From Arenibaculum pallidiluteum (lineage in GTDB: Bacteria; Pseudomonadota; Alphaproteobacteria; Azospirillales; Azospirillaceae): a DNA stretch of 64,000 bases. A program made the translations under genes and the position numbers. Positions 10,480-20,670 of the stretch are shown piece by piece. The stretch is from contig NZ_JAFIQU010000002.1 of NCBI RefSeq assembly GCF_017355985.1, forward strand, positions 1 to 64,000. Direction: 5' to 3'. A model generated the notes under the pieces. It was not told the origin of the DNA. It ran no database searches and was given only the letters and a program-made list of their open reading frames with translations. Position 1 is the stretch's first letter; each line of letters begins with the position of its first letter.

Positions 10480-11526
10480 ATGAAATTTCTTCTGACGGTC
10501 ACGTCCCTGCTGGCGGTCGCGCTGGCGGCGGGGCAGGCGTCGGCCGCGGACCCGCTGCTCGAACGCGCGAGGGAGGTCTTCAAGCCGATTCCGTCGGTCC
10601 TTCCGGCGGTCAAGGACAATGCGGTCACCCGCGACAAGATCGAGCTCGGCAAGCAGCTGTTCTTCGACCCGCGCCTCTCGGCCAGCGGGCTGCTGAGCTG
10701 CAACACCTGCCACAACCTCGGCATGGGCGGCGGCGACAACCTAGAGACGTCGATCGGGCACGGCTGGGCCAAGGGCCCGCGCAACGCGCCGACCGTCCTG
10801 AATGCCGTCCTCAACCAGGCGCAGTTCTGGGACGGCCGCGCCGAGGATCTCAAGGCTCAGGCCAAGGGCCCGATCCAGGCCGGCGTCGAGATGAACAGCA
10901 AGCCGGAGCGCGTGGTCACGATCCTGAACTCGATCCCCGCCTACGTCCGGACCTTCGAGGGCGCGTTTCCGGGCGAGAAGAAGCCCGTGAGCTTCGACAA
11001 CGTCGCCAGGGCCATCGAGGCCTTCGAGGCGACGCTGATCACGCCGGGCGCGCGGTTCGACCAGTATCTCGAAGGCAAGACCGACGCGCTGACGGCGGCC
11101 GAGAAGAGCGGCCTGGCGCTGTTCATGGACAAGGGCTGCTCCGCCTGCCACAACGGCATCAACATCGGCGGCAACGGCTACTATCCCTTCGGCGTCATCG
11201 AGAAGCCCGGCGCCGACATCCTGCCTGCGGACGACAAGGGTCGCTTCGCGGTCACCAACACGGCCGACGACAACTACGTCTTCCGGGCCCCGCCGCTCCG
11301 GAACGTCGCGCTGACCTATCCCTACTTCCACTCGGGCAAGGTCTGGGACCTCCGCCAGGCGGTCGCGATCATGGGCCAGAGCCAACTCGGCGAGAAGCTC
11401 AGCGACGCCGACGTCACCTCCATCGTGGCCTTCCTCGGCACCCTGACCGGCGAGCAGCCGCGGATCGAGTATCCGATCCTCCCGCCCAGCACCGCGAAGA
11501 CCCCGACGCCCGTCGGCATGAACTGA
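10480..11526 (+). CDS. Di-haem cytochrome c peroxidase
   Basis: A 348-residue periplasmic enzyme of the CcpA/MauG family that reduces hydrogen peroxide with electrons from cytochrome c. A signal peptide ends ASA-AD. There are two haem c sites, C74-N-T-C-H78 (low-potential peroxidatic) and C220-S-A-C-H224 (high-potential). Family blocks include LGKQLFFDPRLSASGLLSCNTCHN, NAPTVLNAVLN.AQFWDGRAEDL, APPLRNVALTYPYFHSGKV and a C-terminal AFLGTLTGEQP. The length and HSGKVWDL region fit the peroxidase branch better than MauG. AGGAGG lies 8 nt before the ATG, an FNR box lies 59-72 nt upstream, and a terminator follows, so it is a single-gene unit. Confidence 0.95.
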   Translation: MKFLLTVTSLLAVALAAGQASAADPLLERAREVFKPIPSVLPAVKDNAVTRDKIELGKQLFFDPRLSASGLLSCNTCHNLGMGGGDNLETSIGHGWAKGPRNAPTVLNAVLNQAQFWDGRAEDLKAQAKGPIQAGVEMNSKPERVVTILNSIPAYVRTFEGAFPGEKKPVSFDNVARAIEAFEATLITPGARFDQYLEGKTDALTAAEKSGLALFMDKGCSACHNGINIGGNGYYPFGVIEKPGADILPADDKGRFAVTNTADDNYVFRAPPLRNVALTYPYFHSGKVWDLRQAVAIMGQSQLGEKLSDADVTSIVAFLGTLTGEQPRIEYPILPPSTAKTPTPVGMN

Positions 11527-11534
11527 CGGCCCCA

Positions 11535-11569
11535 GGCGCGCCCCTCTCCACGCGGGGAGGGGCGCCTTT
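11535..11569 (+). terminator. Intrinsic terminator of the peroxidase gene
   Basis: A GC-rich hairpin with left arm GGCGCGCCCCTCTCC and right arm GGGGAGGGGCGCC has a small bulge and an ACGC loop. It is followed by TTTCC, 9 nt after the stop codon. Confidence 0.7.
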
Positions 11570-11715
11570 CCGCAAATGGCGTCTTTCCTCCTTCCCGGAG
11601 TTCCAGAGCCCGGCCGAACATCGCGGCCGGTGACCGAGTCCCGCTCCCGCGTGTTGAACCTCGCGCCGGCCCTCGGGCGCGGCCTGCCGGAACTGGTTCG
11701 ACGGGAGCCCCCGCC

Positions 11716-12789
11716 TTGAGCACAGGACTGATCGCGCTGCTCGACGACGTCGCCGCCCTGGCGAAGGTCGCCGCTGCCTCCCTCGACGATGCCGCCGGCC
11801 AGGCCGCGCGGGCGGGCGCCAAGGCCGCGGGGGTCGTCGTGGACGATGCCGCCGTGACGCCGCGCTACGTGGTGGGCTTCACGGCCGAGCGGGAGCTGCC
11901 GATCATCGGCCGGATCGCCCTTGGCTCGCTGAAGAACAAGCTGCTGTACCTCCTGCCCGCGGCCCTGCTGCTCAGCCTGGTCGCGCCCTGGGCGATCACC
12001 CCGCTGCTGATGCTGGGCGGCGCTTTCCTGTGCTACGAGGGCGCAGAAAAGGTCATCGAGGCCGTTTGGCCCCATGCCGCGCATCATGGCCATGGCGGCG
12101 AGCCTCCCGGCCCTGCGGGCACCCCACACCAGTTCGAGGAGCAGAAGGTCCGCAGCGCGATCAAGACGGACCTGATCCTTTCCGCGGAGATCATGGCCAT
12201 AACCCTGTCCACCGTCGCCGCGGAGACCTCGTCGTTCTGGACGCAGGTGCTCGTGCTCGCACTGGTCGGCGCGGGGATCACCGTGCTCGTCTACGGGGCC
12301 GTCGCGCTGATCGTGAAGGCGGACGATGCCGGCGTTGCGCTGGCGCAGAACGGCGCCCCCGCCTCGACTCTGCTCGGGCTCCGCGGGCGGGCGACGACGG
12401 CGCGCGGTGGAGCCGACCGGGCGTTGGCTCCCCTGACCAGGGCGCTCGGCCGCGGCCTCGTCATCGGCATGCCGATCTTCCTCAGGCTGCTCGCCCTGGT
12501 CGGGACCGCCGCGATGCTCTGGGTCGGCGGCGGAATCATCGTCCACGGGCTCGAGGAGTACGGCCTTCCGGGCATCGGACATGCGATCCACGACGCCGCC
12601 GCAGCCGCCGCCCACGCGGTGCCGGTGGCAGGAGCAGCGATCGAATGGCTCGCCACCGCGGCCGCATCGGGCTTGGTCGGCCTCGTCCTCGGTGTCCTGA
12701 TCGTCGTCCTGATCCACCAGGTGGCGCAGCCCGTCCTGGCACGCCTGCGCGGCCCCGCGGGCCGGGCGGCAGGCACGCCACACACCTGA
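11716..12789 (+). CDS. DUF808 / YedI-family inner membrane protein
   Basis: A 357-residue polytopic membrane protein. The N-terminal blocks MSTGLIALLDDVAALAKVAA, ERELPIIGRIALGSLKNKL and APWAITPLLMLGGAFLCYEG are hallmarks of DUF808 (YedI), whose biochemical role is unknown. About eight hydrophobic segments follow, with a His-rich loop (PHAAHHGHGG) after the second. The TTG start at 11716 is supported by GGGAG 8 nt upstream and by the match of the first residues to the family N-terminus. It appears monocistronic. Confidence 0.88.
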   Translation: MSTGLIALLDDVAALAKVAAASLDDAAGQAARAGAKAAGVVVDDAAVTPRYVVGFTAERELPIIGRIALGSLKNKLLYLLPAALLLSLVAPWAITPLLMLGGAFLCYEGAEKVIEAVWPHAAHHGHGGEPPGPAGTPHQFEEQKVRSAIKTDLILSAEIMAITLSTVAAETSSFWTQVLVLALVGAGITVLVYGAVALIVKADDAGVALAQNGAPASTLLGLRGRATTARGGADRALAPLTRALGRGLVIGMPIFLRLLALVGTAAMLWVGGGIIVHGLEEYGLPGIGHAIHDAAAAAAHAVPVAGAAIEWLATAAASGLVGLVLGVLIVVLIHQVAQPVLARLRGPAGRAAGTPHT

Positions 12790-12904
12790 AAGCGGCGGAT
12801 CGGGCGCCTGCGAAAGAAATTTTTCCAACCTGCGTCGGGTATCGCCCTTCCGCGCGTGTAAGCAGCGGAAGGACGCTCGATCTTCACGCTTGATCAGACT
12901 TCGC

Positions 12905-13386
12905 ATGATCGACTGGGCAATGCTGGTGCTGACCGGCACGAACCCTGCGCTCGCCACACCCTGGCATCACCACAGGCGTGGCCACTTCCCCTATTTCGGC
13001 GCGTCGGCGACGTCTTCGCGGCGCTGGCGGTCGCCCCGCCGCCCACGGTGGTCGTGGTCCCGGGCGCCCCGGCAGCGGCAGCGCCCGTCCAGGCCGTCCC
13101 CGCCTCGGAAGCCTATCGCCGGCCAGACGGGCAGACCTGCCGTGAGTATCAGACGGCGGTCCAGGTCGGAGGTCGGCTGCAGGCCGCCTACGGCACGACA
13201 TGCCTGGCACCCGACGGAAGCTGGCGCGTCGCCGGCCGCTGGATCGCCGCCGGAATCATGACCGGCGCGGTCGCGGCCGGTGTCTCCTTCGGCCTCGCCG
13301 TGATGCCGGCGTCCTACGGCGTGCCCGGCTACGGCATTCTGCACGTCGCCTATGCCCCCTCGCCTCTCCTGGCCATGGTGGAGTGA
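12905..13386 (+). pseudogene. Frameshifted RT0821/17-kDa-antigen-like surface protein
   Basis: Two overlapping frames together make one recognisable protein. The first frame (from ATG 12905 or TTG 12890) gives a short leader ending ALA, then WHHHRRGHFPYF. The second frame continues with FAALAVAPPPTVVVVPGAP and CREYQTAVQVGG, AAYGTTC, LAPDGSW, which is the C-terminal signature of the RT0821/Lpp0805 surface-antigen family. The switch falls near 12995-13005 and needs a one-base change (one base missing relative to an intact gene). A true mutation or a sequence error are both possible. The family is exported and linked to the outer membrane, with no known activity. Confidence 0.6.
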
Positions 13387-13390
13387 AGCC

Positions 13391-13869
13391 TTGCCGGTCC
13401 CGAGACGAGACACTGGCCGCTGATCGCGTCCCTGGCCCTGAACCTGTTCCTTGCGGGAGCGCTGGTGCCGGCCCTTTTGTTCCGCCCGCCGCCCCCGGTC
13501 CCGGGCGGGCGCCACGGCTTCCCCAACCCCGACGTCGTGCGCCATCTGACGGCTGGGCTCTCGGAAGAGGACGCCCGCATCCTGCGCGAGGCCCTGAGCC
13601 CCGGCCCCGAGGCCGAGGAGTTCCGCTCGCGCCTGCGCGAGGAGCGGGCCCGGCTGGATGCCATCGTCGGGACCGAGCCGTTCGATGCGGCCGCGTTCCG
13701 GGCGGTGCTGGACGACGGCACGGAACGCCGAAGCCGTGCCGAGCTGCGCCAGCACGCCGTGCTGGCGGAGGCGCTGGCCCGGATCTCGCCGGCGGGAAGG
13801 CAGGCCGTGGCGCGGGCGCCGAAGCCGCCGCCCTTCGAGGGCCCGCCCGGCCCGGCGCCGGGACGCTGA
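13391..13869 (+). pseudogene. Frameshifted CpxP-like periplasmic heavy-metal-resistance protein
   Basis: The long frame encodes a membrane anchor (LIASLALNLFLAGALVPALLF) and a helical domain (LSEEDARILREAL... EPFDAAAFRAVL...) typical of the Metal_resist/CpxP-like periplasmic family. It has no ATG, GTG or TTG before the anchor. A TTG at 13391 with GGTGGAG 7 nt upstream starts a different frame (PVPRRDTGR, then stop), and shifting by one base near 13402-13415 joins it to the anchor. I infer an intact gene with one missing base. The start lies 4 nt after the previous gene's stop, so the two were probably cotranscribed. If the sequence is right, only a GTG at 13465 remains, giving a form without anchor. 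Confidence 0.55.
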
Positions 13870-13878
13870 GCGGCCTTC

Positions 13879-14334
13879 CTACACGTTCGGGCCGCCCTGG
13901 GTTGGAAAGGCCCTCAGGATCTGGCGCTCGATCTGGTCCCGCACCTGACGGTAGGCATCGAGCCGGGCCTCGCGGCTGCCCTCGATCAGGGTCGGATCGA
14001 AGGTGTTCCAGAAGATGACGTCGCAGGCCATGGTGCGCGTCAGCTCGACCGCCCGGTGCTGCGCTTCGGGCGAGAGCGAGACGACGAGGTCGAAGCTCGT
14101 ATCCTCGAGGTCATCGAAGGTCTTGGGATGGTGGCGCCGGACGTCGATGCCGATCTCGTCCATCACGGCGACCATGAAGGGATCCAGGTCGCCCTCGCGC
14201 ACCCCCACGGAATCCACGTAGATCCGATGGCCATGGTAGTGCTTCATCAGCGCCTCGGCCATGGGCGAGCGGATGGCGTTGTAGGTGCAGGCGAAGAGGA
14301 CGCTGGTGACCGGAGGCAGCGTGCTGTCGGACAT
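13879..14334 (-). CDS. Low-molecular-weight protein-tyrosine-phosphatase / arsenate-reductase-like protein
   Basis: A 151-residue protein with the P-loop C-T-Y-N-A-I-R-S close to the N-terminus (VLFACTYNAIRSPMAEALM), matching the CX5R(S/T) active site of LMW phosphatases. The conserved aspartate region is FWNTFDPTLIEG. ArsC-type arsenate reductases share this fold, but no extra cysteine pair is seen, so phosphatase is more likely. The ATG at 14334 has GGGAG 8 nt upstream and the UPF0262 stop 17 nt upstream. It is the last gene of the hisG-hisD-UPF0262 operon, a neighbourhood conserved in alphaproteobacteria. The physiological substrate is unknown. Confidence 0.85.
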   Translation of the reverse strand: MSDSTLPPVTSVLFACTYNAIRSPMAEALMKHYHGHRIYVDSVGVREGDLDPFMVAVMDEIGIDVRRHHPKTFDDLEDTSFDLVVSLSPEAQHRAVELTRTMACDVIFWNTFDPTLIEGSREARLDAYRQVRDQIERQILRAFPTQGGPNV

Positions 14335-14351
14335 CCCGCCGCTCCCCGCGC

Positions 14352-14834
14352 TCAGGCCCGGATGTGCAGGACGCAGACGAGCGTGAACAGCCGGCGTGCC
14401 GTGTTGCGGTCGATCTCTACCTTGGCGGACAGACGCTCGCGCAGCAGCTCGGCCCCCTCGTTGTGCAGGCCGCGCCGGCCCATGTCGATGGCTTCGATCT
14501 GCGACGGCGAGGAGCGGCGGATCGCCTGGTAGTAGCTGTCGCAGATCATGAAGTAGTCGCGCACGATCGTCTTGAACGGCGAGATCGGGAGCTGGATCCG
14601 CGTCAGCTCGCGCTCCGCCGGATCGCGCACGTCGAGGACGAGGCGGTTGTCCTCGATCCCCAGATGCAGGTGGAAGGGGCCCGCATCCGGGCATTCGATG
14701 GGGCGGAAGACATTCTCCTCGAGCAGGTCGAAGATGGCCACCGCGCGTTCGTGCTCCACCTCGGGCTTGCGGCGGATCACCGTGCGCTCGTCGAGCGTGA
14801 CGTGGACGATGCGGTGCCGGTCCTCCGCAGCCAC
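14352..14834 (-). CDS. UPF0262 family protein
   Basis: A 160-residue protein with the conserved UPF0262 blocks VTLDERTVIRRKPEVEHERA, AIFDLLEENVF, LHLGIEDNRLVLDV and FKTIVRDYFMICDSYYQAI. The family is confined to alphaproteobacteria and has no known activity. It is almost always encoded beside hisD and a LMW phosphatase, as here. The GTG at 14834 follows GAGGGG and starts 7 nt after the hisD stop. No signal peptide or membrane segment is visible. Confidence 0.93.
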   Translation of the reverse strand: MAAEDRHRIVHVTLDERTVIRRKPEVEHERAVAIFDLLEENVFRPIECPDAGPFHLHLGIEDNRLVLDVRDPAERELTRIQLPISPFKTIVRDYFMICDSYYQAIRRSSPSQIEAIDMGRRGLHNEGAELLRERLSAKVEIDRNTARRLFTLVCVLHIRA

Positions 14835-14841
14835 GAGCCCC

Positions 14842-16143
14842 TCACCCCCGCAGGGCGTTCAGGCGCACGGCGACGGAGAGCGCATGCCCCTGCAGGCCCT
14901 CGGCCTCCGCGAGGCGCACGGCCGCCGGGCCGATGGCCGCCAGGCTCCTGGCGTCACAGGCCACGAAGGTCGTGCGCTTCATGAAGTCCAGCACGTTGAG
15001 CCCCGAGGAGAAGCGTGCGCTTCGGGCCGTCGGCAGGACATGGTTCGGTCCCGCGACGTAGTCGCCGATCACCTCCGGCGTGTGGCGCCCGAGGAAGATC
15101 GCGCCGGCATTCCGCACCCTTTCGGCGAGCGGGCCGGGCTCCGCCACGGCGAGCTCCAGATGCTCGGGCGCGATGCGGTCGATGAGCGGGACCGCCTGGT
15201 CCAGCTCGCGCAGAACGATGACCGCGCCGTGGTCGCGCCACGATGCCCCGGCGATCGCGGCGCGCGGCAGCTTCGCCAGATGGGCTTCCACGGCCGCCGT
15301 CACCCGGTCGGCGAAGCCGGCATCGTCGGTGATCAGGATCGCCTGGGCGGATTCGTCATGCTCGGCCTGGGATAGCAGGTCGGCCGCGATCCAGGACGGG
15401 TCGTTGTCGCCGTCCGCGACCACCAGGATCTCGGAAGGGCCCGCGATCATGTCGATGCCGACGGTGCCGAAGACATGCCGCTTGGCGGCGGCCACATAGG
15501 CGTTGCCAGGCCCCACGATCTTGTCCACGGGCCGGATCGTCTCGGTGCCGAAGGCCAGCGCGCCGACCGCCTGCGCGCCCCCTATGCGGTAGACCTCGTG
15601 CACGCCGCCCAGGCGCGCCGCCGCCAGGACCAGGGGGTTCAGCGTGCCGTCCGGCGTGGGCACGACCATCACGACGCGCGGCACGCCGGCGACACGCGCC
15701 GGGATCGCGTTCATCAGGACCGAGCTCGGATAGGCCGCAAGCCCGCCGGGCACGTAGAGGCCGACGGCTCCGACCGCCGTCCACCGCGCCCCGAGGCGCA
15801 CGCCCGTCTCATCCACGTAGTCCAGGGTTTCGGGCGTCTGGCGCCGGTGGAACGCCTCGATCCGCCCGGCCGCGAGGCGGAGCGCCTCCATCAGCCCGGG
15901 CTCGATGCGCGCGCAGGCATCATCGATCTCGGCCTCGGTCACACGCAGGCGGCCGGGCGTAAGCTCCATCCGGTCGAAGCGCTTTGTATAATCCAGCAGC
16001 GCGGCATCGCCGCGGGCGCGGACGGCTTCCAGGATCGACGCGACCGCGGCCTGGACGTCCTCCTGGATCTCCCGCTTGGTCGCGAGGAGGCGCCGGAACT
16101 CCGCTTCGAAACCAGGATCCCCGATATCAAGCCTGAATGCCAT
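14842..16143 (-). CDS. hisD: Histidinol dehydrogenase
   Basis: A 433-residue zinc enzyme that performs the last two NAD-dependent oxidations of L-histidinol to L-histidine in the cytoplasm. The sequence is colinear with HisD: an N-terminal helix region, [62 protein letters not shown], then [16 protein letters not shown] and [11 protein letters not shown], which carry the zinc and catalytic histidines. Length is normal. It overlaps the hisG 3' end by 17 nt, so the two are translationally coupled. Confidence 0.98.
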   Translation of the reverse strand: MAFRLDIGDPGFEAEFRRLLATKREIQEDVQAAVASILEAVRARGDAALLDYTKRFDRMELTPGRLRVTEAEIDDACARIEPGLMEALRLAAGRIEAFHRRQTPETLDYVDETGVRLGARWTAVGAVGLYVPGGLAAYPSSVLMNAIPARVAGVPRVVMVVPTPDGTLNPLVLAAARLGGVHEVYRIGGAQAVGALAFGTETIRPVDKIVGPGNAYVAAAKRHVFGTVGIDMIAGPSEILVVADGDNDPSWIAADLLSQAEHDESAQAILITDDAGFADRVTAAVEAHLAKLPRAAIAGASWRDHGAVIVLRELDQAVPLIDRIAPEHLELAVAEPGPLAERVRNAGAIFLGRHTPEVIGDYVAGPNHVLPTARSARFSSGLNVLDFMKRTTFVACDARSLAAIGPAAVRLAEAEGLQGHALSVAVRLNALRG

Positions 16144-16852
16144 CTATGACCTCCCGGAACTTCTCGATCCACCCGCCGATCTCATCGGGCCGGGTCTTGA
16201 GAGCGGCACGGTTCACCACCAGCCGCGAGGAGACGTCGGCGATGTGCTCGATCTCCAAGAGCCCGTTTGCGCGCAGGGTCGATCCCGTGGAGACGAGGTC
16301 GACGATCCGCCGGCACAGGCCGAGGGTGGGTGCGAGCTCCATGGCGCCGTTGAGCTTGATACATTCCGCCTGGACCCCGCGCGCCGCGAAGTGGCGCTTG
16401 GTCACTTCGGGATATTTGGTGGCAACCCGCACGTGGCTCCAGCGGGTCGGATCGTCGCCCTCGACGAGCGTGGCCGGCTCGGCGACCGCAAGGCGGCACT
16501 TGCCGATCTTGAGGTCGAGCGGCGCGTAGATCTCGGGATAGTCGAACTCCATCAGCACGTCGTTGCCCGCCACGCCCAGATGCGCGGCGCCGAATGCCAC
16601 GAAGGTCGCCACGTCGAAGGAGCGCACGCGGATGATGGAGAGGCCGGGCACATTGGTCGAGAAACGCAGGGCCCGGCTGCCCGGGTCGTCGAAAGCGGGC
16701 TCGGGATGGATGCCCGCCGCTTCCATCAGCGGGCGCAGCTCGTCCAGGATCCGGCCCTTCGGCAGGGCGAGGACCAGGGGCTCGGGCGCGTCGGGCGCAC
16801 CGGCCGCGGCTTGCCGCATCGGTGTCAACGGACTCTCCGGATAGGCACTCAC
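16127..16852 (-). CDS. hisG: ATP phosphoribosyltransferase, short form
   Basis: A catalytic subunit of the first, committed step of histidine synthesis, joining ATP and PRPP. Motifs include [30 protein letters not shown]-like [16 protein letters not shown] and [22 protein letters not shown] (the PRPP-binding loop). At about 240 residues it is the short HisG type without the C-terminal regulatory domain, so it should need HisZ, which is not in this window. The frame opens with GTG at 16852, but a TTG at 16828 with GGAGAG 4 nt upstream may be the real start. Its end overlaps hisD. Confidence 0.95.
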   Translation of the reverse strand: MSAYPESPLTPMRQAAAGAPDAPEPLVLALPKGRILDELRPLMEAAGIHPEPAFDDPGSRALRFSTNVPGLSIIRVRSFDVATFVAFGAAHLGVAGNDVLMEFDYPEIYAPLDLKIGKCRLAVAEPATLVEGDDPTRWSHVRVATKYPEVTKRHFAARGVQAECIKLNGAMELAPTLGLCRRIVDLVSTGSTLRANGLLEIEHIADVSSRLVVNRAALKTRPDEIGGWIEKFREVIDGIQA

Positions 16853-17037
16853 TCGGGGCGGTTAGATACCACACTTCGCCGCCTTGTCACCCTGTTGCCG
16901 CGGCCGGCCGCCCGGCCGGGGCAAGCCTGCTGCCGCTTTGCGGGCCCCGGTGTCGGTTCCCTAGGATGCGCTGCCCGGCCCTGCCGTTCCTTCGACGGCC
17001 GGCGGCCCGCGGCATGACGGTGTGACGGAGAGGCTTG

Positions 17038-18003
<966 letters not shown>

Positions 18004-18019
18004 GCGCGTCACGGAGCCC

Positions 18020-18048
18020 GGCCTGGGAAGCCCCCACCCTTCCCGGCC
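18020..18048 (+). terminator. Hairpin after the UDP-xylose synthase gene
   Basis: GGCC-T-GGGAAG (18020-18030) pairs with CTTCCC-GGCC (18039-18048) with one bulged T, 17 nt after the stop. There is no T-run, so termination strength is uncertain. Confidence 0.4.
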
Positions 18049-18101
18049 CCGCGGATGGATGAGGATCGGATCTCCCGCGTTCTCGGGGGTTAACTCCGCC
18101 A

Positions 18102-18139
18102 CGGGCCGCGCGGCTCGCTTCGATGCGCCGCGCGGCCCG
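18102..18139 (+). other. Perfect 13-bp GC hairpin in the terC leader
   Basis: CGGGCCGCGCGGC (18102-18114) is the exact reverse complement of 18127-18139, with a 12-nt loop. It ends 29 nt before the terC ATG. It could be a terminator or an mRNA leader structure. It does not resemble the yybP-ykoY manganese riboswitch that precedes some terC-type genes. Confidence 0.55.
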
Positions 18140-18168
18140 CGCCTATCTGACTGAGGGGGCTTTTGACC

Positions 18169-18948
18169 ATGGACGGCCTGCTTGCCCTTGCCGCCGATCC
18201 GGCTGCATGGGCCGCACTCGCGACCCTGATCGCCATGGAGGTGGTGCTCGGGATCGACAACCTGATTTTCATCTCGATCCTGACCAACAAGCTGCCCGAG
18301 CATCAGCGGGAACGGGCCAGGCGCATGGGGATCGGCGCGGCGCTGCTGCTGCGCCTTGGCCTGCTGGGCACCGTGGCGATCATCGTGCAGCTGACCGAAC
18401 CGGTCGTCACGCTGTTCGGCCAGGGCTTCTCCTGGCGCGACCTGATCCTGATCGCGGGCGGCCTCTTCCTGGTCTGGAAGGCGACGAAGGAGATCCACCA
18501 CAACGTCGACCCGGATCCCGCCCCGGACATGTTCGACAGCAAGGCGCCGGCGATCGGGTTCGGCGCCGCCATCGTGCAGATCCTGATCCTCGACATGGTC
18601 TTCTCCATCGACAGCATCATCACCGCGGTGGGCATGACCGAGCACGTTCCCATTATGGTGATCGCGGTCGTGGTCACGGTGGCGGTGATGCTGGTGGCAG
18701 CTACGCCGCTGGCGAACTTCATCCACGCCAATCCGACGATCGTCATGCTGGCGCTCGGTTTCCTGCTGATGATCGGAATGACGCTCATCGCCGAGGGCTT
18801 CGGGGCCCATGTGCCCAAGGGCTACATCTACGCCGCCATGGCCTTCTCGGGGCTTATCGAAGGGCTGAACATGCTGGCGCGCCGCGCCAAGCGGAACCGC
18901 GTGAGTTCCGGCCCGGCCGCGCCCACCGCCGGCCGGCCGGCGCGCTGA
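18169..18948 (+). CDS. TerC family integral membrane protein
   Basis: A 259-residue membrane protein with the TerC signature: an acidic first helix [15 protein letters not shown] and a second acidic helix [16 protein letters not shown], with about seven hydrophobic segments. TerC proteins are linked to tellurite resistance and, more recently, to manganese efflux during metalation of exported proteins; which applies here is unknown. The ATG at 18169 follows GAGGGGG by 9 nt. A 13-bp hairpin lies in its leader and a GC hairpin follows its stop. The C-terminal 20 residues are a Pro/Ala/Arg tail. Confidence 0.9.
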   Translation: MDGLLALAADPAAWAALATLIAMEVVLGIDNLIFISILTNKLPEHQRERARRMGIGAALLLRLGLLGTVAIIVQLTEPVVTLFGQGFSWRDLILIAGGLFLVWKATKEIHHNVDPDPAPDMFDSKAPAIGFGAAIVQILILDMVFSIDSIITAVGMTEHVPIMVIAVVVTVAVMLVAATPLANFIHANPTIVMLALGFLLMIGMTLIAEGFGAHVPKGYIYAAMAFSGLIEGLNMLARRAKRNRVSSGPAAPTAGRPAR

Positions 18949-19279
18949 GGCACGCGCGTCGACGCATCGCAACCCGCGGACGGTCTTGAAGCCGCCCGCG
19001 GGTCGCACAATCTAGAATGCCGAAGGATCCGGGCCCCTCTGGCGGCCGCCCCGGCCGCGATGTCGGATCCCCCACCTGCCCTCGCGCCCTGGCGCGATCG
19101 CATCTGGAGGGATTGCCGACCAATGCCCGAGTTCTTCGATCTTCCCTCATGGACCACCCACAAGCCGCACCGCAGGTGCGGGGCCACGGGGCCATGCCCG
19201 ATGCCATGCCCGGCGCGGGCGATGGATGCGCGGCCTCGCGCGTTCTTCCGGTGACGCAACCCACCCGGTGAAAACGACC
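18949..19279. other. Intergenic region with GC hairpin after terC
   Basis: ACCCGCGG (18972-18979) and CCGCGGGT (18996-19003) form a stem 24 nt after the terC stop. A TCTAGAAT stretch follows near 19010. Short frames starting at 19017 and 19060 have no SD, no family features and shuffled composition, so I do not call them. Confidence 0.45.
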
Positions 19280-20002
19280 ATGTTCGACCAGCAACCCAGC
19301 CGCTTCGGGGCCTTTGGCCGCACCATCGACCAGGCCTCGTTCGATGCGGGCCTGCGGCAGCACATGCTGCGGGTCTACAACTTCATGACCCTCGGCCTCG
19401 GCGTGACCGGACTGGTCGCGCTCCTGGTCGCCAGCACCCCGGCGCTCTACGTGCCGATCTTCACGACGCCGCTGAAATGGGTCGTGATGCTGGCGCCGCT
19501 GGCCTTCATCCTCGTGCTGTCCTGGCGCTTCGACCGCATGTCGTCGTCGGCGCTGCAAGGCACGTTCTGGGCCTTCTGCGCCGTCATGGGCCTGTCGATG
19601 GCCTCGATCTTCCTTGTCTTCACGGGCGCGAGCATCGCGCGCGTCTTCTTCATCACGGCGGCGATGTTCGCCGGCACGAGCCTGTGGGGTTACACGACCA
19701 AGGCCGACCTGACGCGGATGGGCTCCTTCTTGATGATGGGCCTGATCGGCATCGTGGTCGCGAGCCTCGTCAACATCTTCCTGGGCTCGAGCGCGCTGCA
19801 GTTCGCGATCTCGGTGATCGGCGTGGTCGTGTTCAGCGGCCTGACGGCCTACGACACGCAGCGCATTAAGGAGGAGTACGCCGAGCACTACGGCCACGAG
19901 GCGAACACGAAGCTCGCGGTCATGGGCGCTCTGTCGCTCTACCTGAACTTCATCAACCTCTTCCAGATGCTGCTGCATCTGATGGGCCAGCGCGAGGAGT
20001 GA
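19280..20002 (+). CDS. Bax inhibitor-1 / YccA family membrane protein
   Basis: A 240-residue protein with seven hydrophobic segments and a charged N-terminus (SFDAGLRQHMLRVYNFMTLGL), characteristic of the bacterial BI-1/YccA (UPF0005) family. The conserved C-terminal block TAYDTQRIKEEY and LYLNFINLFQMLL is present, including the aspartate pair associated with calcium leak in structurally studied members. The bacterial family includes YccA, which modulates FtsH, so a role in membrane proteostasis or ion leak is possible but not shown. The ATG at 19280 matches the usual family start; the SD is weak. DUF2076 follows 62 nt downstream. Confidence 0.93.
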   Translation: MFDQQPSRFGAFGRTIDQASFDAGLRQHMLRVYNFMTLGLGVTGLVALLVASTPALYVPIFTTPLKWVVMLAPLAFILVLSWRFDRMSSSALQGTFWAFCAVMGLSMASIFLVFTGASIARVFFITAAMFAGTSLWGYTTKADLTRMGSFLMMGLIGIVVASLVNIFLGSSALQFAISVIGVVVFSGLTAYDTQRIKEEYAEHYGHEANTKLAVMGALSLYLNFINLFQMLLHLMGQREE

Positions 20003-20064
20003 TCCTCGCGCCGGCACGTTCCGCCGGCACGCCCCTTCCCTCAACGCGAGACACGCAGACCACC

Positions 20065-20652
20065 ATGGACCAGACCGAACGCCAGATCATCGACGAGCTC
20101 TTCGCCAAGCTGCGTCAGGCCGAGGCCCAGTCGGGCCCGCGCGACCCGCAGGCGGAGGCCCATATCCGCGACCACATGGCACGCCAGCCGGCCGCGCCGT
20201 ACCTGATGGCCCAGGCCATCGTGATGCTGGAGCAGGCGCTCTCGGCCTCCCAGGCGCGCAACCAGGAGCTCGAGCAGCAGTTGCGCGACCGGCCGGCCGC
20301 CGGAGGCGGCGGACTGCTGGCCGGGCTGTTCGGGGGCGGCCGGCCGGCGGCGCCGCAGCCGTCCCGGCCCGCTCACGCAGGCTCGCCCTGGGGAGCCGCG
20401 CCCACCCCGGGCCACGGCGATCCCCGACTCGCCGCCTATGCCGCGGGCCAGCAGCGCCACGGCGGCGGCTTCATGGCCGGAGCCATGCAGACCGCGATGG
20501 GCGTGGCAGGCGGCATGCTGATCGGCAATGCGCTGGCCGGTATGTTCTCGGATGGCGAGGCCATGGCCCAGGACGCCGTGCAGCAGGCGTCCGAGCACCT
20601 GCCCGAGGATCCCGGCTTCGACGACCTCGGTTTTGGTGACGAGGAGATCTGA
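20065..20652 (+). CDS. DUF2076 family protein
   Basis: A 195-residue protein starting TERQIIDELFAKLRQAE, the typical start of DUF2076. A helical N-terminal region ends near residue 85 (QELEQQLRD) and is followed by Gly-rich segments GGGGLLAGLFGGG and GGGFMAGAMQTAMGVAGGML, then an acidic tail (DPGFDDLGFGDEEI). The hydrophobic glycine-zipper-like stretch could associate with a membrane. The function is unknown. It may be cotranscribed with the Bax-inhibitor-1 gene. A hairpin follows its stop. Confidence 0.87.
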   Translation: MDQTERQIIDELFAKLRQAEAQSGPRDPQAEAHIRDHMARQPAAPYLMAQAIVMLEQALSASQARNQELEQQLRDRPAAGGGGLLAGLFGGGRPAAPQPSRPAHAGSPWGAAPTPGHGDPRLAAYAAGQQRHGGGFMAGAMQTAMGVAGGMLIGNALAGMFSDGEAMAQDAVQQASEHLPEDPGFDDLGFGDEEI

Positions 20653-20670
20653 GCGATCGGATCTGCGGCC

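Noticed and set aside
18004-18168. Manganese (yybP-ykoY) riboswitch before terC
   Set aside because: The leader has a strong hairpin but none of the conserved riboswitch blocks.
19017-19271. Short plus-strand frame between terC and the Bax-inhibitor gene
   Set aside because: No SD, no family resemblance, and a second frame of similar quality overlaps it.
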